Assembly: GCA_965248775.1 (NCBI GenBank) | Contig: OZ252150.1 | Span: 2,914,001 to 2,978,000, forward strand | Length of the DNA: 64,000 bases | Origin: JBHHUI01 sp965248775 | Lineage (GTDB): Bacteria > Chloroflexota > Anaerolineae > Anaerolineales > JBHHUI01 | Reading direction: 5' to 3' | Shown here: positions 16,960 to 26,021 of the stretch, one piece after another | Position numbering within the stretch: position 1 is the first letter of the stretch | How the letters are laid out: each line of letters begins with the position of its first letter | The notes under the pieces: generated by a model | The model's input: the letters and a program-made list of their open reading frames with translations, nothing else | What the model was told of the DNA's origin: nothing | Databases searched by the model: none | Made by a program: the position numbers and the translations under genes

Positions 16960-18603
16960 TCAGATCAATAGCACCCAGATAAGGGCCAGCAGCGCGCCGC
17001 CAAGCAAGAATCCTCCAAGTACGACCTGGCTCGCCAGATAGAGTTGGACGCCGCCTACGAGTAGCGCGGCGAAGACAACACCCCCGACCATACGCCGTAC
17101 GGCGAGTTCCAAGCGACGCATCTCTTTCACCACGCCCGGCACATTCACGACGAGCTGCTCGCGCTCCATCTTGTCGAGCACGGACTGTACTTGGCGCGGC
17201 AAGCGCCACAGGGCGCGGCCCTGATCGGCCAGTTCGTCACGCCAGAACTCCCAGCCCCCAAGTGTCTCCTCTGCAATCAACTTCTGTGCAAAGGGGGCCA
17301 ATCCTTCCCAGACGTTGAAGTGCGGATTCAATCCGGTACACATGCCCGACAGGATTGCCACTGTCCGTCCGAGCATGATCAGGTCTTCCGGAACCTGGAA
17401 GGGCATCTCGTACACCGTCTCCCGGAACTCGCGTGCGAAATCGCGCATCTCGTCCCAACTGATGGCGCGTAACTCCGCCATGCTCTTGCCCCAGAAACGG
17501 TCGAAGACCTCGGCCTCCATGCGCTGCAGACGTTCAAGATCGGCATGCGGCAGCAGCACCCCCATCTTCACATAGGCCTGAACAAGTCGGGCAGGGTCGG
17601 CCGTTCCCACGGCAATCACCATATCGCGCAGGCCGCCACGCAGGTTGGGCGGGACGCGCCCCACCATTCCGAAGTCGACGAAGGTCAGTGTCCACTCCCC
17701 GGACTCGAGATTGGGAGCAACAAATAGGTTGCCCGGATGTGGATCGGCGTGAAAAAAGCCTTCCTCGAAAATCTGTTTCAAATAGCTTTCGAAGAGTCGA
17801 TACGCGACGACAGACCGATCAACGCCGCCGGCAGTGATTTCGTCGTGTGCTGTGATCTTGATGGCGAAAACATCTTCGAGCGTCAGAACACGTTTGGTCG
17901 TCTGTGTCCACACGACTTGCGGCACACGCACTCCTGGATCGGCCGCGAACATGGCAGCGAACGTCTCGGCGTTGCGTCCCTCGGCGAGGTAATCGATCTC
18001 TTCGTACAGGACGCGTGAAAACTCAGCCAGTAGCGCGGGGACATCGGCGCGCCGGCGGATCGGGCGATAGCGATGTAGCCATTTCCCGACCGTACGCAGG
18101 GCAGCCAGGTCTGTGGCGATGACGGTCTCGATGTCGGGCCGTTGGACTTTGACGACGACATCCGTGAGGGTATCTTCGTCTGGCGCTGGTACTCGCAATC
18201 GCGCGCGGTGCACCTGCCCGAGTGAAGCAGCGGCGAGCGGAGTCTCGTCGAAAAACTCAAAGCGGGTGGCGAGCGGCGCTCCCAATTCGGATTCAGCCAG
18301 GCGCCGGATATCGGCGTAGTCCTCGGGAGGTATTTCATCCTGCAAACCGGCCAGTTCATCGGTAATCACCTGCGGAAGTACGTCGACGCGCGCCGAAAGG
18401 AATTGCCCCACTTTGATCATGACCCCGCCCATCCCGATCGCCAGCAAGCGGAAGCGGCGCGCGGCCGCCCCCATACGTTCCGGTCTCGTGCGCCGGGCGA
18501 TCGCGCGCATTCCAAGGCGCGACAAAATCAGATCCCATAGGACAAAGCTGGCGATCAGACGGGCGAAAAAGAAGACAATGCGACGATAACGGGCGCGGGA
18601 CAT
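16960..18603 (-). CDS. ABC1/UbiB family atypical protein kinase-like protein
   Basis: The 547-residue protein has the family motifs PAASLGQVHRA (as PLAAASLGQVHRAR), VVVKVQRPDI, EIDYLAEGRNAETF, FFHADPHPGNLFV and FVDFGMVGR. It ends in two membrane helices (about 500-547), the usual layout of AarF/UbiB proteins linked to isoprenoid lipid or quinone metabolism. The longest frame begins at 18783, but the ATG at 18603 (MSRARYRRIVFFFARLIASF) is more likely. It matches the family start and avoids the divergent promoter at 18657. Confidence 0.88.
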   Translation of the reverse strand: MSRARYRRIVFFFARLIASFVLWDLILSRLGMRAIARRTRPERMGAAARRFRLLAIGMGGVMIKVGQFLSARVDVLPQVITDELAGLQDEIPPEDYADIRRLAESELGAPLATRFEFFDETPLAAASLGQVHRARLRVPAPDEDTLTDVVVKVQRPDIETVIATDLAALRTVGKWLHRYRPIRRRADVPALLAEFSRVLYEEIDYLAEGRNAETFAAMFAADPGVRVPQVVWTQTTKRVLTLEDVFAIKITAHDEITAGGVDRSVVAYRLFESYLKQIFEEGFFHADPHPGNLFVAPNLESGEWTLTFVDFGMVGRVPPNLRGGLRDMVIAVGTADPARLVQAYVKMGVLLPHADLERLQRMEAEVFDRFWGKSMAELRAISWDEMRDFAREFRETVYEMPFQVPEDLIMLGRTVAILSGMCTGLNPHFNVWEGLAPFAQKLIAEETLGGWEFWRDELADQGRALWRLPRQVQSVLDKMEREQLVVNVPGVVKEMRRLELAVRRMVGGVVFAALLVGGVQLYLASQVVLGGFLLGGALLALIWVLLI

Positions 18604-18650
18604 GGCGGCAGAAGTGTACACCGAGCACAAGGCAACGTCTACTCCGGACA

Positions 18651-18686
18651 CGATGCTATAATGAATCGACCCCGTTTTCCGGGGTC
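18651..18686 (+). promoter_or_regulatory. Extended -10 promoter followed by a GC-rich hairpin
   Basis: TGC-TATAAT (18654-18662) is an extended -10 box on the plus strand with no good -35. A perfect hairpin GACCCCG-N5-CGGGGTC (18668-18686) starts at the predicted transcript start and precedes the metallopeptidase gene. It may stabilise the mRNA 5' end, or act as a terminator for incoming transcription. Confidence 0.45.
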
Positions 18687-18710
18687 TCGTGTTGTAATCG
18701 GAGTCTGTGA

Positions 18711-19097
18711 ATGCAAGTTTCGCCGGAACGATTCGAACAGCTCGTAGATCAGATCGCCGCTGCAGTGCTGACCGAGTTGCCACCCAACCTGCGCGCCGAC
18801 GCCGAACAGGTCATCGTGGACATCGACGACTGGGCCAGCGCAGACCGGATGGCCGAGTTGGGCTTGCAGCCACATACGTGGCTCTTTGGATTGTACGAAG
18901 GCGTGCCCCTGGTCTTGCGCCGCTCCAATTCAGTTATCATGAAGCCCGACCGCATCACCCTGTACCGCGGGCCATTGCAGGCTAACAGCCGCACGGAAGC
19001 CGAGCTGAAACACCGAACTCGCCGTACCTTTGTCCACGAGTTAGGGCATTTCTTCGGGTTTACGGAACACGAGTTGGCCGAGCGTGGTTGGGGGTGA
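18711..19097 (+). CDS. Zincin-like metallopeptidase (PF06262 type)
   Basis: The 128-residue protein ends with the zinc-binding motif FVHELGHFFGFTEHEL, matching the minimal single-domain zincins. Earlier parts (VIVDIDDWASADRMAELG, LFGLYEGVPL, ITLYRGPL) fit the same family. It is a soluble cytoplasmic protein. The physiological substrate of this family is not known to me. Confidence 0.85.
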   Translation: MQVSPERFEQLVDQIAAAVLTELPPNLRADAEQVIVDIDDWASADRMAELGLQPHTWLFGLYEGVPLVLRRSNSVIMKPDRITLYRGPLQANSRTEAELKHRTRRTFVHELGHFFGFTEHELAERGWG

Positions 19098-19176
19098 GCA
19101 ACTTTACCGCTTTCGCCGGGAAAGCGATCCAAACTCACAGTATGCTTCCAGCGAGTTGCGTTCATAAAATAAGCCG

Positions 19177-19689
19177 ATGAGTACAGAATCATCCAGTCCC
19201 GTCTCAGTCGCACAGAGCGCCTGCCCTGACGGCTGGATACCCCGCAACCCCGCCCAAATTACCGCTTGCATGTGGGCCGGGCTGCTCGCTGGGGGCGTTA
19301 GCGCGATCCTGTCCACAATCGTTTGGTATTTGCCGACCGGTCGGCTGCTCAATGATCCCGTCATGCTGATGATGTCTATCCAAGCGCTGCTGCGCGGCTT
19401 GCGCTATTTCAATTGGATCGGATTGGTGATCCCGGTGGTCTACTCCGTCGCGTTGGGTGCCGCCGGGTGGTATGCGCTTCGTCTGCTCGCACGGAGATTG
19501 GGCTTGCGCGTTCTCAGAGACGACGTGCGACACGCAGCGACAGCCACTGTTGTTGTGAGCGCGCTGCCGGTCTGGGTCGTTGAAGTGCGCGGATTGCAAG
19601 TGATCTTGTTCTACGCACTGGCGACCTTGTTCAGCGCGTTTATCGCCCGCAATGTTGCCGGGCTGCTCCAGAACCGCTGGCCGGATTAG
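19177..19689 (+). CDS. Membrane protein of unknown function
   Basis: The 170-residue protein has four to five predicted membrane helices (ACMWAGLLAGGVSAILSTIV, IGLVIPVVYSVALGAAGWYA, then two near the C-terminus). There is a DxxR-type cytoplasmic loop between them. No family is recognised. Its stop lies one base before the GTPase start, so the two are probably co-transcribed. Confidence 0.7.
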   Translation: MSTESSSPVSVAQSACPDGWIPRNPAQITACMWAGLLAGGVSAILSTIVWYLPTGRLLNDPVMLMMSIQALLRGLRYFNWIGLVIPVVYSVALGAAGWYALRLLARRLGLRVLRDDVRHAATATVVVSALPVWVVEVRGLQVILFYALATLFSAFIARNVAGLLQNRWPD

Positions 19690-19690
19690 C

Positions 19691-20968
19691 ATGACCGCTC
19701 CCAAAGACCAATTTAACGAATATCCTACAGACGCGCGCCGCGCCCTGCAACGTGCCTGGGACGCGCTGCCATCGGAGGCGCGCAATGAGCTGCTCGGCGT
19801 TCTGCCGCTGCTGCCCGGCAATCGGCTGACTCGTTTCCAGAGCTTGATGCGTTTGTCGATCAATCAGCTCCGCATGGCATTTGGCGACAAACATTCAGTT
19901 GCCGTGGTGGGACCGGCCAACGTGGGCAAGTCAACACTTTACAACCAGATGATTCAGGCCAAGCAAGACGCCGCGGCGGTTGGGCCCATCCCTGGTACTA
20001 CTCGAGAAAACCAGAACGCCGACGCCGGTTTATTTGCCATCGTGGACACGCCCGGAGCCGACGCAGTAGGCGAAGTGGGCGAACGCGAGCGCGAGTTGAC
20101 GCTACGCGCGGCTGCAGAGGCGGATTTCCTGATTGTGATGTTCGACGCTATTCAGGGTATTAAACGCAGCGAGCAGGAGTTGTTCACCGAACTGCGCGAA
20201 GTTGGGAAAGCATACATCGTTGTACTCAACAAGATGGACCTCGTGCGCCGCCAACGACAACAAGCAATTGAGGCAGCCGCCTCGAACTTGGACATTCTGC
20301 CGACGGAGATCATCCCGATCTCCGCACAGAGTGGCCGTCATTTGGAGCGAGTCCTGCTTGCAATTGTAAAGGCCGAGCCGGAATTGCTCGCTGCCCTCGG
20401 GCAGGCCCTGCCCGCCTTTCGCTGGCAACTGGCCTGGCGGAGCATTACCGGTGCAGCCACGACCGCCGGGCTGATCGGCCTGACTCCCATTCCATTCCTC
20501 GATTTCATTCCATTGGTGATCATCCAGTCATCGCTGCTGCTTGGGATCGCGCGCATCTACAATTACAGGATCACCTTCTCGCGCGCCTGGGAAATCATCG
20601 GAGCGTTCGGGTTTGGCTTTCTGGGCCGACTCCTTTTTTACGAACTCAGCAAATTCGGCGGGCCGCCCGGCTGGGTGTTGGCAGCTTCCATCGCGGCTAC
20701 CACAACAGTTGTGATGGGTTATACTGCCATATTATGGTTTGAACGCGGCGAGCGCTTAACATCAAAATCCATCAGGCAATTGACGAAAACAGTGACTACA
20801 TTTCTGGCCGGCCGCCTGAAACGGCTCGGAAAACGCAAACCATCACGAAGCACGCTGTCAGAAGAGTTGCAGCAGGCAATCAACGAATCACCAATCGGGC
20901 AGGAACACCCCGAAATTAATTCTTTACACGAAGAAGACTTACAAGGAGAAACCGAACACGGTTTATGA
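19691..20968 (+). CDS. Era-like GTPase with C-terminal membrane domain (DUF697/YcjF-like)
   Basis: The 425-residue protein carries GTPase motifs G1 GPANVGKST (about 68-76), the PGTTR switch, G3 DTPG, G4 NKMD and G5 ISAQSG. A membrane region (about 240-360) with GLTPIPFLDFIPLVIIQSSLLLGI follows, resembling DUF697. A charged tail ends the protein. The frame is open from 19652, but the ATG at 19691 matches the end of the previous gene. It probably acts at the membrane in stress or envelope homeostasis; the exact role is unknown. Confidence 0.82.
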   Translation: MTAPKDQFNEYPTDARRALQRAWDALPSEARNELLGVLPLLPGNRLTRFQSLMRLSINQLRMAFGDKHSVAVVGPANVGKSTLYNQMIQAKQDAAAVGPIPGTTRENQNADAGLFAIVDTPGADAVGEVGERERELTLRAAAEADFLIVMFDAIQGIKRSEQELFTELREVGKAYIVVLNKMDLVRRQRQQAIEAAASNLDILPTEIIPISAQSGRHLERVLLAIVKAEPELLAALGQALPAFRWQLAWRSITGAATTAGLIGLTPIPFLDFIPLVIIQSSLLLGIARIYNYRITFSRAWEIIGAFGFGFLGRLLFYELSKFGGPPGWVLAASIAATTTVVMGYTAILWFERGERLTSKSIRQLTKTVTTFLAGRLKRLGKRKPSRSTLSEELQQAINESPIGQEHPEINSLHEEDLQGETEHGL

Positions 20969-20980
20969 TCCGTGTTTAAT
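20955..20980 (+). terminator. Possible terminator/attenuator hairpin after the GTPase gene
   Basis: AACACGG (20955-20961) pairs with CCGTGTT (20970-20976) around an 8-base loop and is followed by TAATT. The GTPase stop codon lies in the loop. The T run is short, so termination would be weak. Confidence 0.35.
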
Positions 20981-20989
20981 TGCTGACAA

Positions 20990-21469
20990 ATGGACGAACA
21001 AACCAAGAAGACCGCTCTGCGGATGTTCACATACGGACTCTATGCTGTCACGTGTGCGCACGAAAATGAAGTGTCCGCGATGACCGCCAACTTTCTTACC
21101 CAATCCTCCTTCGACCCGCCGATGGTAGCGGTAGCAGTAGAAGCGGATAGTAAATCGCAGCGCCTGATCAAAAGCGCGGGTACATTTGCAATCTGTGTAT
21201 TTGAAGAAGGCCAACGAGAATTGGCCGGAAAACTCGGACGCAAGTCATCCAGGCGAGCAGATAAGTTCGACGACATTGCGTGGCAACACGGTGTGGCGAC
21301 CAATGCACCGATCCTGGACGATGCACTCGGTTGGGTCGAATGCGAAGTGCGCGGGCACGTCGCTTCAGGCGATCACATTGTTTATGTGGCCGAAGTTGTC
21401 GAGGCCGGTTTGCACCGGGAAGGCTCACCGCTCACGATGGCCGCGGCCGGCTTCCGTCATTCTGGCTGA
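20990..21469 (+). CDS. Flavin reductase domain protein (FMN-binding split barrel)
   Basis: The 159-residue protein shows the flavin reductase-like start FTYGLYAVTCAHENEVSAMTANFLTQSSFDPP and then VAVEADSKSQRLIKSAGTFAICVF. It ends with a late HIVYVAEVVEAG strand. These proteins bind FMN and often act as NAD(P)H:flavin reductases or partners of oxygenases and diflavin systems. The C-terminal GFRHSG and its stop fall close to the signal peptide of the next gene. Confidence 0.85.
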   Translation: MDEQTKKTALRMFTYGLYAVTCAHENEVSAMTANFLTQSSFDPPMVAVAVEADSKSQRLIKSAGTFAICVFEEGQRELAGKLGRKSSRRADKFDDIAWQHGVATNAPILDDALGWVECEVRGHVASGDHIVYVAEVVEAGLHREGSPLTMAAAGFRHSG

Positions 21470-22676
21470 ACGCCGGAGCCCGCTCTGGCTTGGCCTGATC
21501 TGTCTCAGCTTGTGGGGATGTGCTACGCGCGCCGGCGCACCCCCAACAGTCGTAATTACCATCCCGGTCGCGCATACGCCGCCGCCGAGCAACGCTCCCG
21601 TATTGCCAACGCTCACTGCCAAAGCGACCATCGATCCCACGGGCACGTCTACGCCGGAGCCAGTTCAGCCGCCTTCACAGAGGCCGTCCCCTACTCCGAA
21701 CCCGACGCTCACCGCCGCGCCTTCAAATATCAACCCGCTCACGGGGCTGCTCGCTGATTCAGTTGTATTGGCGCAGCGCCCGCTGAATGTGAAAGTGTCG
21801 AACGCTCCCGCCTGCGTGCGGCCACAGCATGGGCTTGCGGAAGCCGACCTGGTCTTCGAACACTACGTCGAGGCCTGGGCGACACGCTTCACCGCTGTAT
21901 TTCATTCGCAATATCCTGAAGTCGTCGGCTCTGTTCGTTCGGCGCGTATGCTCGACCTGGAGTTGCCCGCCATCTTCAGCGCGAATTTCCTGTTTTCCGG
22001 CGCGAGCGGCGGCGTGCAGGAACGTATCGACGACTCGGATTTCGCAGACCGTTCGCTGCACGCGCTCGATCTTTGTCCGATTCTGTGCCGCGTGCCTACC
22101 GAGAGAGTCTCATGTGGCGAACGCGCACACACTCTCTTTGCCAATGCACACGCGGCGCAGCAATGGTTCGCGGAACGCGATTCGGATGAAGTATTCCCTC
22201 CATTAGAAGGCTGGTCGTTCTCGAAGCAAGTACCAGTCAGTGACGGCACCCCCATAGAGAAAGTTGACATCAATTATGCCAATGCACCCGTGACCTGGAC
22301 GTACGAAGCTAAGTCTGGGACGTATCTGCGCGCACAGTCGGGCGCGCCGCATGTGGACGCGAGCAGCGGCCTCACACACCGGGCTGCTAACATCGTCGTC
22401 CTGTTCACAAATCACGTGTACAGTAGCATCCGGGAAAGCACACATTGGTATTCATTGGAAATCCAATTCTGGGGAGAAGGACCTCTCCTACTCATCCACG
22501 ATGGACAGGTTTTCGAAGGCGAATGGCGGCGCTGGGAGCGCGAGGGGCTGTTTGAATTAGTTACCGAAAGCGGCGAGCCGCTGCCGCTCCGGCCGGGACA
22601 GACCTGGTTTCAGATGGTAGGGCTGGCATCGACAGTTGACTACGCGGGGGGAGGTTTAGGAATGAGAATTAAATAA
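21384..22676 (+). pseudogene. DUF3048 lipoprotein (YerB-like), 3' end replaced by an IS end
   Basis: The protein has a lipobox (LGLICLSLWGC), a Thr/Pro linker and a DUF3048-type domain. That domain includes NPLTGLLADSVVLAQRPLNVKVSN, HGLAEADLVFEHYVEA and VGSVRSARMLDLEL. The start is uncertain: ATG 21384 overlaps the flavin reductase by 86 bases, while ATT 21459 would give a typical 21-residue lipoprotein signal. At the 3' end the ISAzo13-type element was inserted after GGAGGTTTA, so the gene now ends GLGMRIK inside the IS. Removing the IS and one TTA copy restores GLEIDPEELLLNTPPTSP with a stop at 24041. Only about 18 residues are lost, so the product may still work. Confidence 0.85.
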
Positions 22677-23987
22677 CTTGTGCAAATGGGAGAGCGCGGT
22701 AATTCCATTGGGGCAAGAAATCATCAAAGATAATGCGCATGTTGTCCCTGAAATCTGTGGCTACTTTACGACCGGTTTCGTAGACCTGGTCAATAACATG
22801 GACAAAAGCTTTCAGTCCGGTCTTGGTGCTGGTTTTTTCCATCAGTTCTTTGACGAGTTTGCGGCTGGTGAAGATCACGCCTTGGCAAGCGCGGGTAACA
22901 TGCGGGAAGAAACGGTGTTCGCTGGGGTTGTATTTCGAGCAATAGGGTGGATAGTGAGCAATGCGAATTTCGACCCCGATTTCATCGGCCAGTGCTTGCA
23001 AGTCTTGCTTGAAGATGTAGTAGCGGGAACTGTTACTCCCGCCGCCATCGCAAAGCACGAGAATAGAAGTGGCGTTGGGATAGTGGTAGTGGCCGTATGT
23101 GTACCACCAATGGCGAAAGCTATCGCAAGCGAATTCACTGGTATCATGACTGCCGCCGAGTTGGATGTAGCCGACATTGAGACGCAAGTCGTAGAGACTG
23201 TGAGGAATGCTGACCCCAGCAGCATAGCTGTTGAAATCATGGTCATAAGTTTGCAGTTCTTCCAGGGTGTACAAATGTCCGTCTCGGTAGAAATTGCCCA
23301 GATATTCCTTTTTCTTGCTGTCCATGCTGACAATGGGATTGCCCGCCGCTTCGAATTCGGTCTTGAGCCGCGTGATGTTCTCAAATTGCTCGTTGCGGTT
23401 TTCAATCTCGGCCTTCAAACCGAGTTTCTTTTGCGCTTTTCGGCGGCGATAGTTGTGCTTCTGCAGCAACTTGCGCACCACATATTTGCTGACCACGATG
23501 TCGTGCTCGGCCCGCAACGCCGCAACAATCTCGCCCGGGGTCAGGTTCGTCCAGCGCACCCTCTCGTCCATCGGGTCACCGGCTGTGTGCTCGCGCAACA
23601 CTGCCAGGAACTTCTCAGCAAGTTGCGCCCCCCATGTGACGTAGTACGGTTTGCGTCCGCCGCCTGGCTTCCGAATGCGCTGCTCCACTTCGCCCTTGGG
23701 CAAGCCACTGACTTCGCGGGCGCCTTTGCTCACCGTGTTGCGACTGCACCCCAACACCCGCGCAATGTAACTCCGTCCGCCGTGTCCAAATCTCAAGGCT
23801 TCGAAACCAGCAAAGCGACGCCCATCTTTCTCGTTCAAGCTGTTGTAAAAGCGGCGCATCATTTCTTCATGTTCGGGCGCATAGGGTTTCATCATGGCCT
23901 CCTGGCTAGTGTTCTGATGAAGCCAAGAGAATATCACTGCTTGCATCCGTTGTGAACCAACTGCCCAAATTATTTAATTCTCGTTCC
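22659..23987 (-). mobile_element. ISAzo13-like insertion sequence
   Basis: About 25-base inverted ends with three mismatches lie at 22659-22683 and 23963-23987 (GGAATGAGAATTAAATAA against GGAACGAGAATTAAATAA). They are flanked by the direct repeat TTA (22656-22658, 23988-23990). It is 1329 bp long, carries one transposase, and is inserted in the last codons of the DUF3048 gene. Confidence 0.88.
22669..23895 (-). CDS. ISAzo13-family transposase
   Basis: The ISAzo13-like DDE protein has RRFAGFEALRFGHGGRSYIARVLG, the catalytic MDSKKKEYLGNF, VLCDGGGSNSSR and HYPPYCSKYNPSEHRFFPHV. The ATG at 23895 (first of two adjacent ATGs) sits just after GGAGG; the frame is open further upstream to 23946 without good signals. 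It looks intact at about 408 residues. A 425-codon plus-strand ORF exactly opposite is an antisense shadow. Confidence 0.88.
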   Translation of the reverse strand: MMKPYAPEHEEMMRRFYNSLNEKDGRRFAGFEALRFGHGGRSYIARVLGCSRNTVSKGAREVSGLPKGEVEQRIRKPGGGRKPYYVTWGAQLAEKFLAVLREHTAGDPMDERVRWTNLTPGEIVAALRAEHDIVVSKYVVRKLLQKHNYRRRKAQKKLGLKAEIENRNEQFENITRLKTEFEAAGNPIVSMDSKKKEYLGNFYRDGHLYTLEELQTYDHDFNSYAAGVSIPHSLYDLRLNVGYIQLGGSHDTSEFACDSFRHWWYTYGHYHYPNATSILVLCDGGGSNSSRYYIFKQDLQALADEIGVEIRIAHYPPYCSKYNPSEHRFFPHVTRACQGVIFTSRKLVKELMEKTSTKTGLKAFVHVIDQVYETGRKVATDFRDNMRIIFDDFLPQWNYRALPFAQVI

Positions 23988-24033
23988 TTAGAGATCGACC
24001 CCGAAGAGTTACTGCTCAACACGCCTCCAACGA

Positions 24034-24060
24034 GTCCGTAAAGCTTTACACGCTCCGGAC
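24034..24060 (+). terminator. Possible terminator of the original DUF3048 gene
   Basis: GTCCG (24034-24038) pairs with CGGAC (24056-24060) and an inner perfect palindrome GTAAAGCTTTAC lies between them. The sequence after it is ACGATTTTCATTTT, moderately T-rich. It covers the stop codon restored when the IS is removed. Confidence 0.3.
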
Positions 24061-24118
24061 ACGATTTTCATTTTGGGGCATAATCTTCCATACATGGTTA
24101 GATAGATGAGGTATTCGA

Positions 24119-24541
24119 ATGACAGATGAAACGAAGCGCCCAGTCGGCTTGACCAAAGATGTTGGATTCCAGATCGGCGTCCGTCGTACGCTTCCGCTTC
24201 AACTTGAAGCCGCCTGGCAGCTTCTTACGTCTGCAGGTGGTAGGGGCATCTGGCTGGGCGCGCCCGGCGACATCAGTTTAACCAAGGGCGATCGCTATAA
24301 ATTGGAAGATGGCTCAACCGGCGAAGTGCGCGTATTCAAGCCGCTATCACATCTACGCATTACCTGGCAGCCACATGGATGGCCACGTGCATCGACGATT
24401 ACCGTGCGCGTGATCCCCAAAGACACGCGCACGGTAATCGCGTTCCACCAAGAAAACCTACCAGGTGCTACAGAGCGGGAAGAACGCCGCGCACACTTCG
24501 CAGCCGCATTGGACAAGTTTGAAAGTATCATTCAACCCTAG
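24119..24541 (+). CDS. SRPBCC/AHSA1-like domain protein
   Basis: The 140-residue protein has the helix-grip START-like pattern of AHSA1 proteins. It includes RRTLPLQLEAAWQLLTSAGG, IWLGAPGD, GEVRVFKPLSHLRITWQP, a VIAFHQENLP strand, and a C-terminal helix (REERRAHFAAALDKFESII). Such proteins bind hydrophobic ligands or act as Hsp90-activator-like folds. Its ligand is unknown. It is followed after 24 bases by the luciferase-like gene. Confidence 0.78.
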   Translation: MTDETKRPVGLTKDVGFQIGVRRTLPLQLEAAWQLLTSAGGRGIWLGAPGDISLTKGDRYKLEDGSTGEVRVFKPLSHLRITWQPHGWPRASTITVRVIPKDTRTVIAFHQENLPGATEREERRAHFAAALDKFESIIQP

Positions 24542-24565
24542 TAACGTCGATTGGAGACCAATGTT

Positions 24566-25489
24566 ATGAACACTGGCAAAACTCCCTGCGGGATCCCGAT
24601 ACCCCAAGAATTGCGCGACCGGCAAAATGGCGTCGCGGCCATTCGTGAATTTGTGCAACGCGCCGAGGCGTTGGACTTCGACAGTCTGTGGCTGCAGGAG
24701 TCGATTCTCGGAAAATCCAATGTGTTGGAACCGGTAACGCTTCTAACCTACGCTGCAGCGCTGACAGAAAGGTTGCGGCTTGGGGTTTCAATCATGGTGT
24801 TGACGCAGCGCAACCCGGTTCAACTGGCAAAGAGTCTCGCCAGCCTGGATAATTTGAGCCATGGTCGCCTCGATGTCGGCATTGGGATCGGAGGGCGTCA
24901 GACGGAGGAAACATTCGGATACACACAGGATGGACGTGTGCAACGGTTCGAAGAATCAATACAGGTGATGAAAACGCTATGGACCCAACCAGAAGCCACC
25001 AGCTCAGGACGTTTTTGGAATTTTGAAAACATCTCAGTCACACCACTACCTGTGCAGCAGCCACATCCACCGATCTGGTTTGGTGCACGACAGCCTCCTG
25101 CCTTGCGGCGCGCTGTAACCTTTGGCGATGCATTCATGGGTGCGGGTTCCTCTATCCTCTCAGATTTCACCACCCAAAACAGTCAACTGCAGCAGTACCT
25201 CGATGAAGCCGATCGCGATCCTGCTACGTTTCGCATTTCAAAGCGTGTCTATCTAGCCATTGATAACGACAAAGTCCGCGCCGAGCAACGACCAGTAGAG
25301 TGGTTTGGGAATTATTATGGCAATGCCGAAATGGGCAGACGGGTTGCCGTTTGGGGGAGTCGTGACGAAGTGATCGAAAAATGTCTTGAATTCGTCACAG
25401 CGGGCGCGCAGCATCTTTTGCTCCATCCAGTCTTTGACGAGATGGAGCACATGGAGCAACTTGCTGCGGAAGTGATGCTGCACTTGTGA
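24566..25489 (+). CDS. LLM-class flavin-dependent oxidoreductase (luciferase-like)
   Basis: The roughly 307-residue protein has the luciferase-like barrel signature: EFVQRAEALDFDSLWLQE near the start, RLRLGVSIMVLTQRNPVQLAKSLASLD, and SHGRLDVGIGIGGR. It also has PHPPIWFGARQPPALRRAV. Members use F420 or FMN. The ATG at 24566 is placed 10 bases after GGAG; the frame is open to 24551 with TTG. The substrate is unknown. Confidence 0.85.
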   Translation: MNTGKTPCGIPIPQELRDRQNGVAAIREFVQRAEALDFDSLWLQESILGKSNVLEPVTLLTYAAALTERLRLGVSIMVLTQRNPVQLAKSLASLDNLSHGRLDVGIGIGGRQTEETFGYTQDGRVQRFEESIQVMKTLWTQPEATSSGRFWNFENISVTPLPVQQPHPPIWFGARQPPALRRAVTFGDAFMGAGSSILSDFTTQNSQLQQYLDEADRDPATFRISKRVYLAIDNDKVRAEQRPVEWFGNYYGNAEMGRRVAVWGSRDEVIEKCLEFVTAGAQHLLLHPVFDEMEHMEQLAAEVMLHL

Positions 25490-25512
25490 AACTCAATCGA
25501 GAAGGTGATGCA

Positions 25513-25992
25513 GTGACAACGCGAGTACTTTTTGTCTGTCTTGGGAATATTTGCCGCAGTCCCCTGGCCGAAAACATATTCCGCGAACACGTACGCCAAG
25601 CCGGACGGGAAGGCGAGTTTGAGATCGATTCCGCTGGGACGGGCGCCTACCATGAGGGGGAGAGCCCCGACCGCCGAATGACAGCGACGGCGCGCAAGCA
25701 TGGCCTGGAATTGAAGGGGCATGCTCGCCAGTTCCGGCAGTCTGACTACGACGAGTTCGATTGGATCATTGCCATGGACGCCAGCAATCGGGCGAATATG
25801 TTGCAGCTGGCGCGCGATAATAACGATCGCGCCAAGGTTCAAATGCTGCGCGAATTCGATCCCACCTCCATCAATCCAAACCGGATCGAGGATGTTCCCG
25901 ATCCTTACTACGGTGGTGGCTCCGGCTTTGAAGATGTCTACAAGATCGTCGAACGCTCTTCCCAAGAGCTACTCGCTACAATTACCCGCTGA
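25513..25992 (+). CDS. Low-molecular-weight protein tyrosine phosphatase
   Basis: The P-loop CLGNICRSPLAENIF (CX5R-S) is at the N-terminus and the general-acid motif DVPDPYYGG is near residue 130, both diagnostic for LMW-PTP. The GTG at 25513 has GAGAAGG upstream and gives MTTRVLFVCLGNICRS, a family-like start; GTG 25486, overlapping the previous stop, is an alternative. The enzyme would dephosphorylate phosphotyrosine or phosphoarginine proteins. Confidence 0.92.
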   Translation: MTTRVLFVCLGNICRSPLAENIFREHVRQAGREGEFEIDSAGTGAYHEGESPDRRMTATARKHGLELKGHARQFRQSDYDEFDWIIAMDASNRANMLQLARDNNDRAKVQMLREFDPTSINPNRIEDVPDPYYGGGSGFEDVYKIVERSSQELLATITR

Positions 25993-26021
25993 ACGTAAAA
26001 CTGTACACCACAACGCAGAAC

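Noticed and set aside
22678..23955. A 425-codon plus-strand ORF opposite the ISAzo13-type transposase
   Set aside because: It mirrors the transposase exactly, has no recognisable domain, and the minus strand shows all the catalytic motifs.
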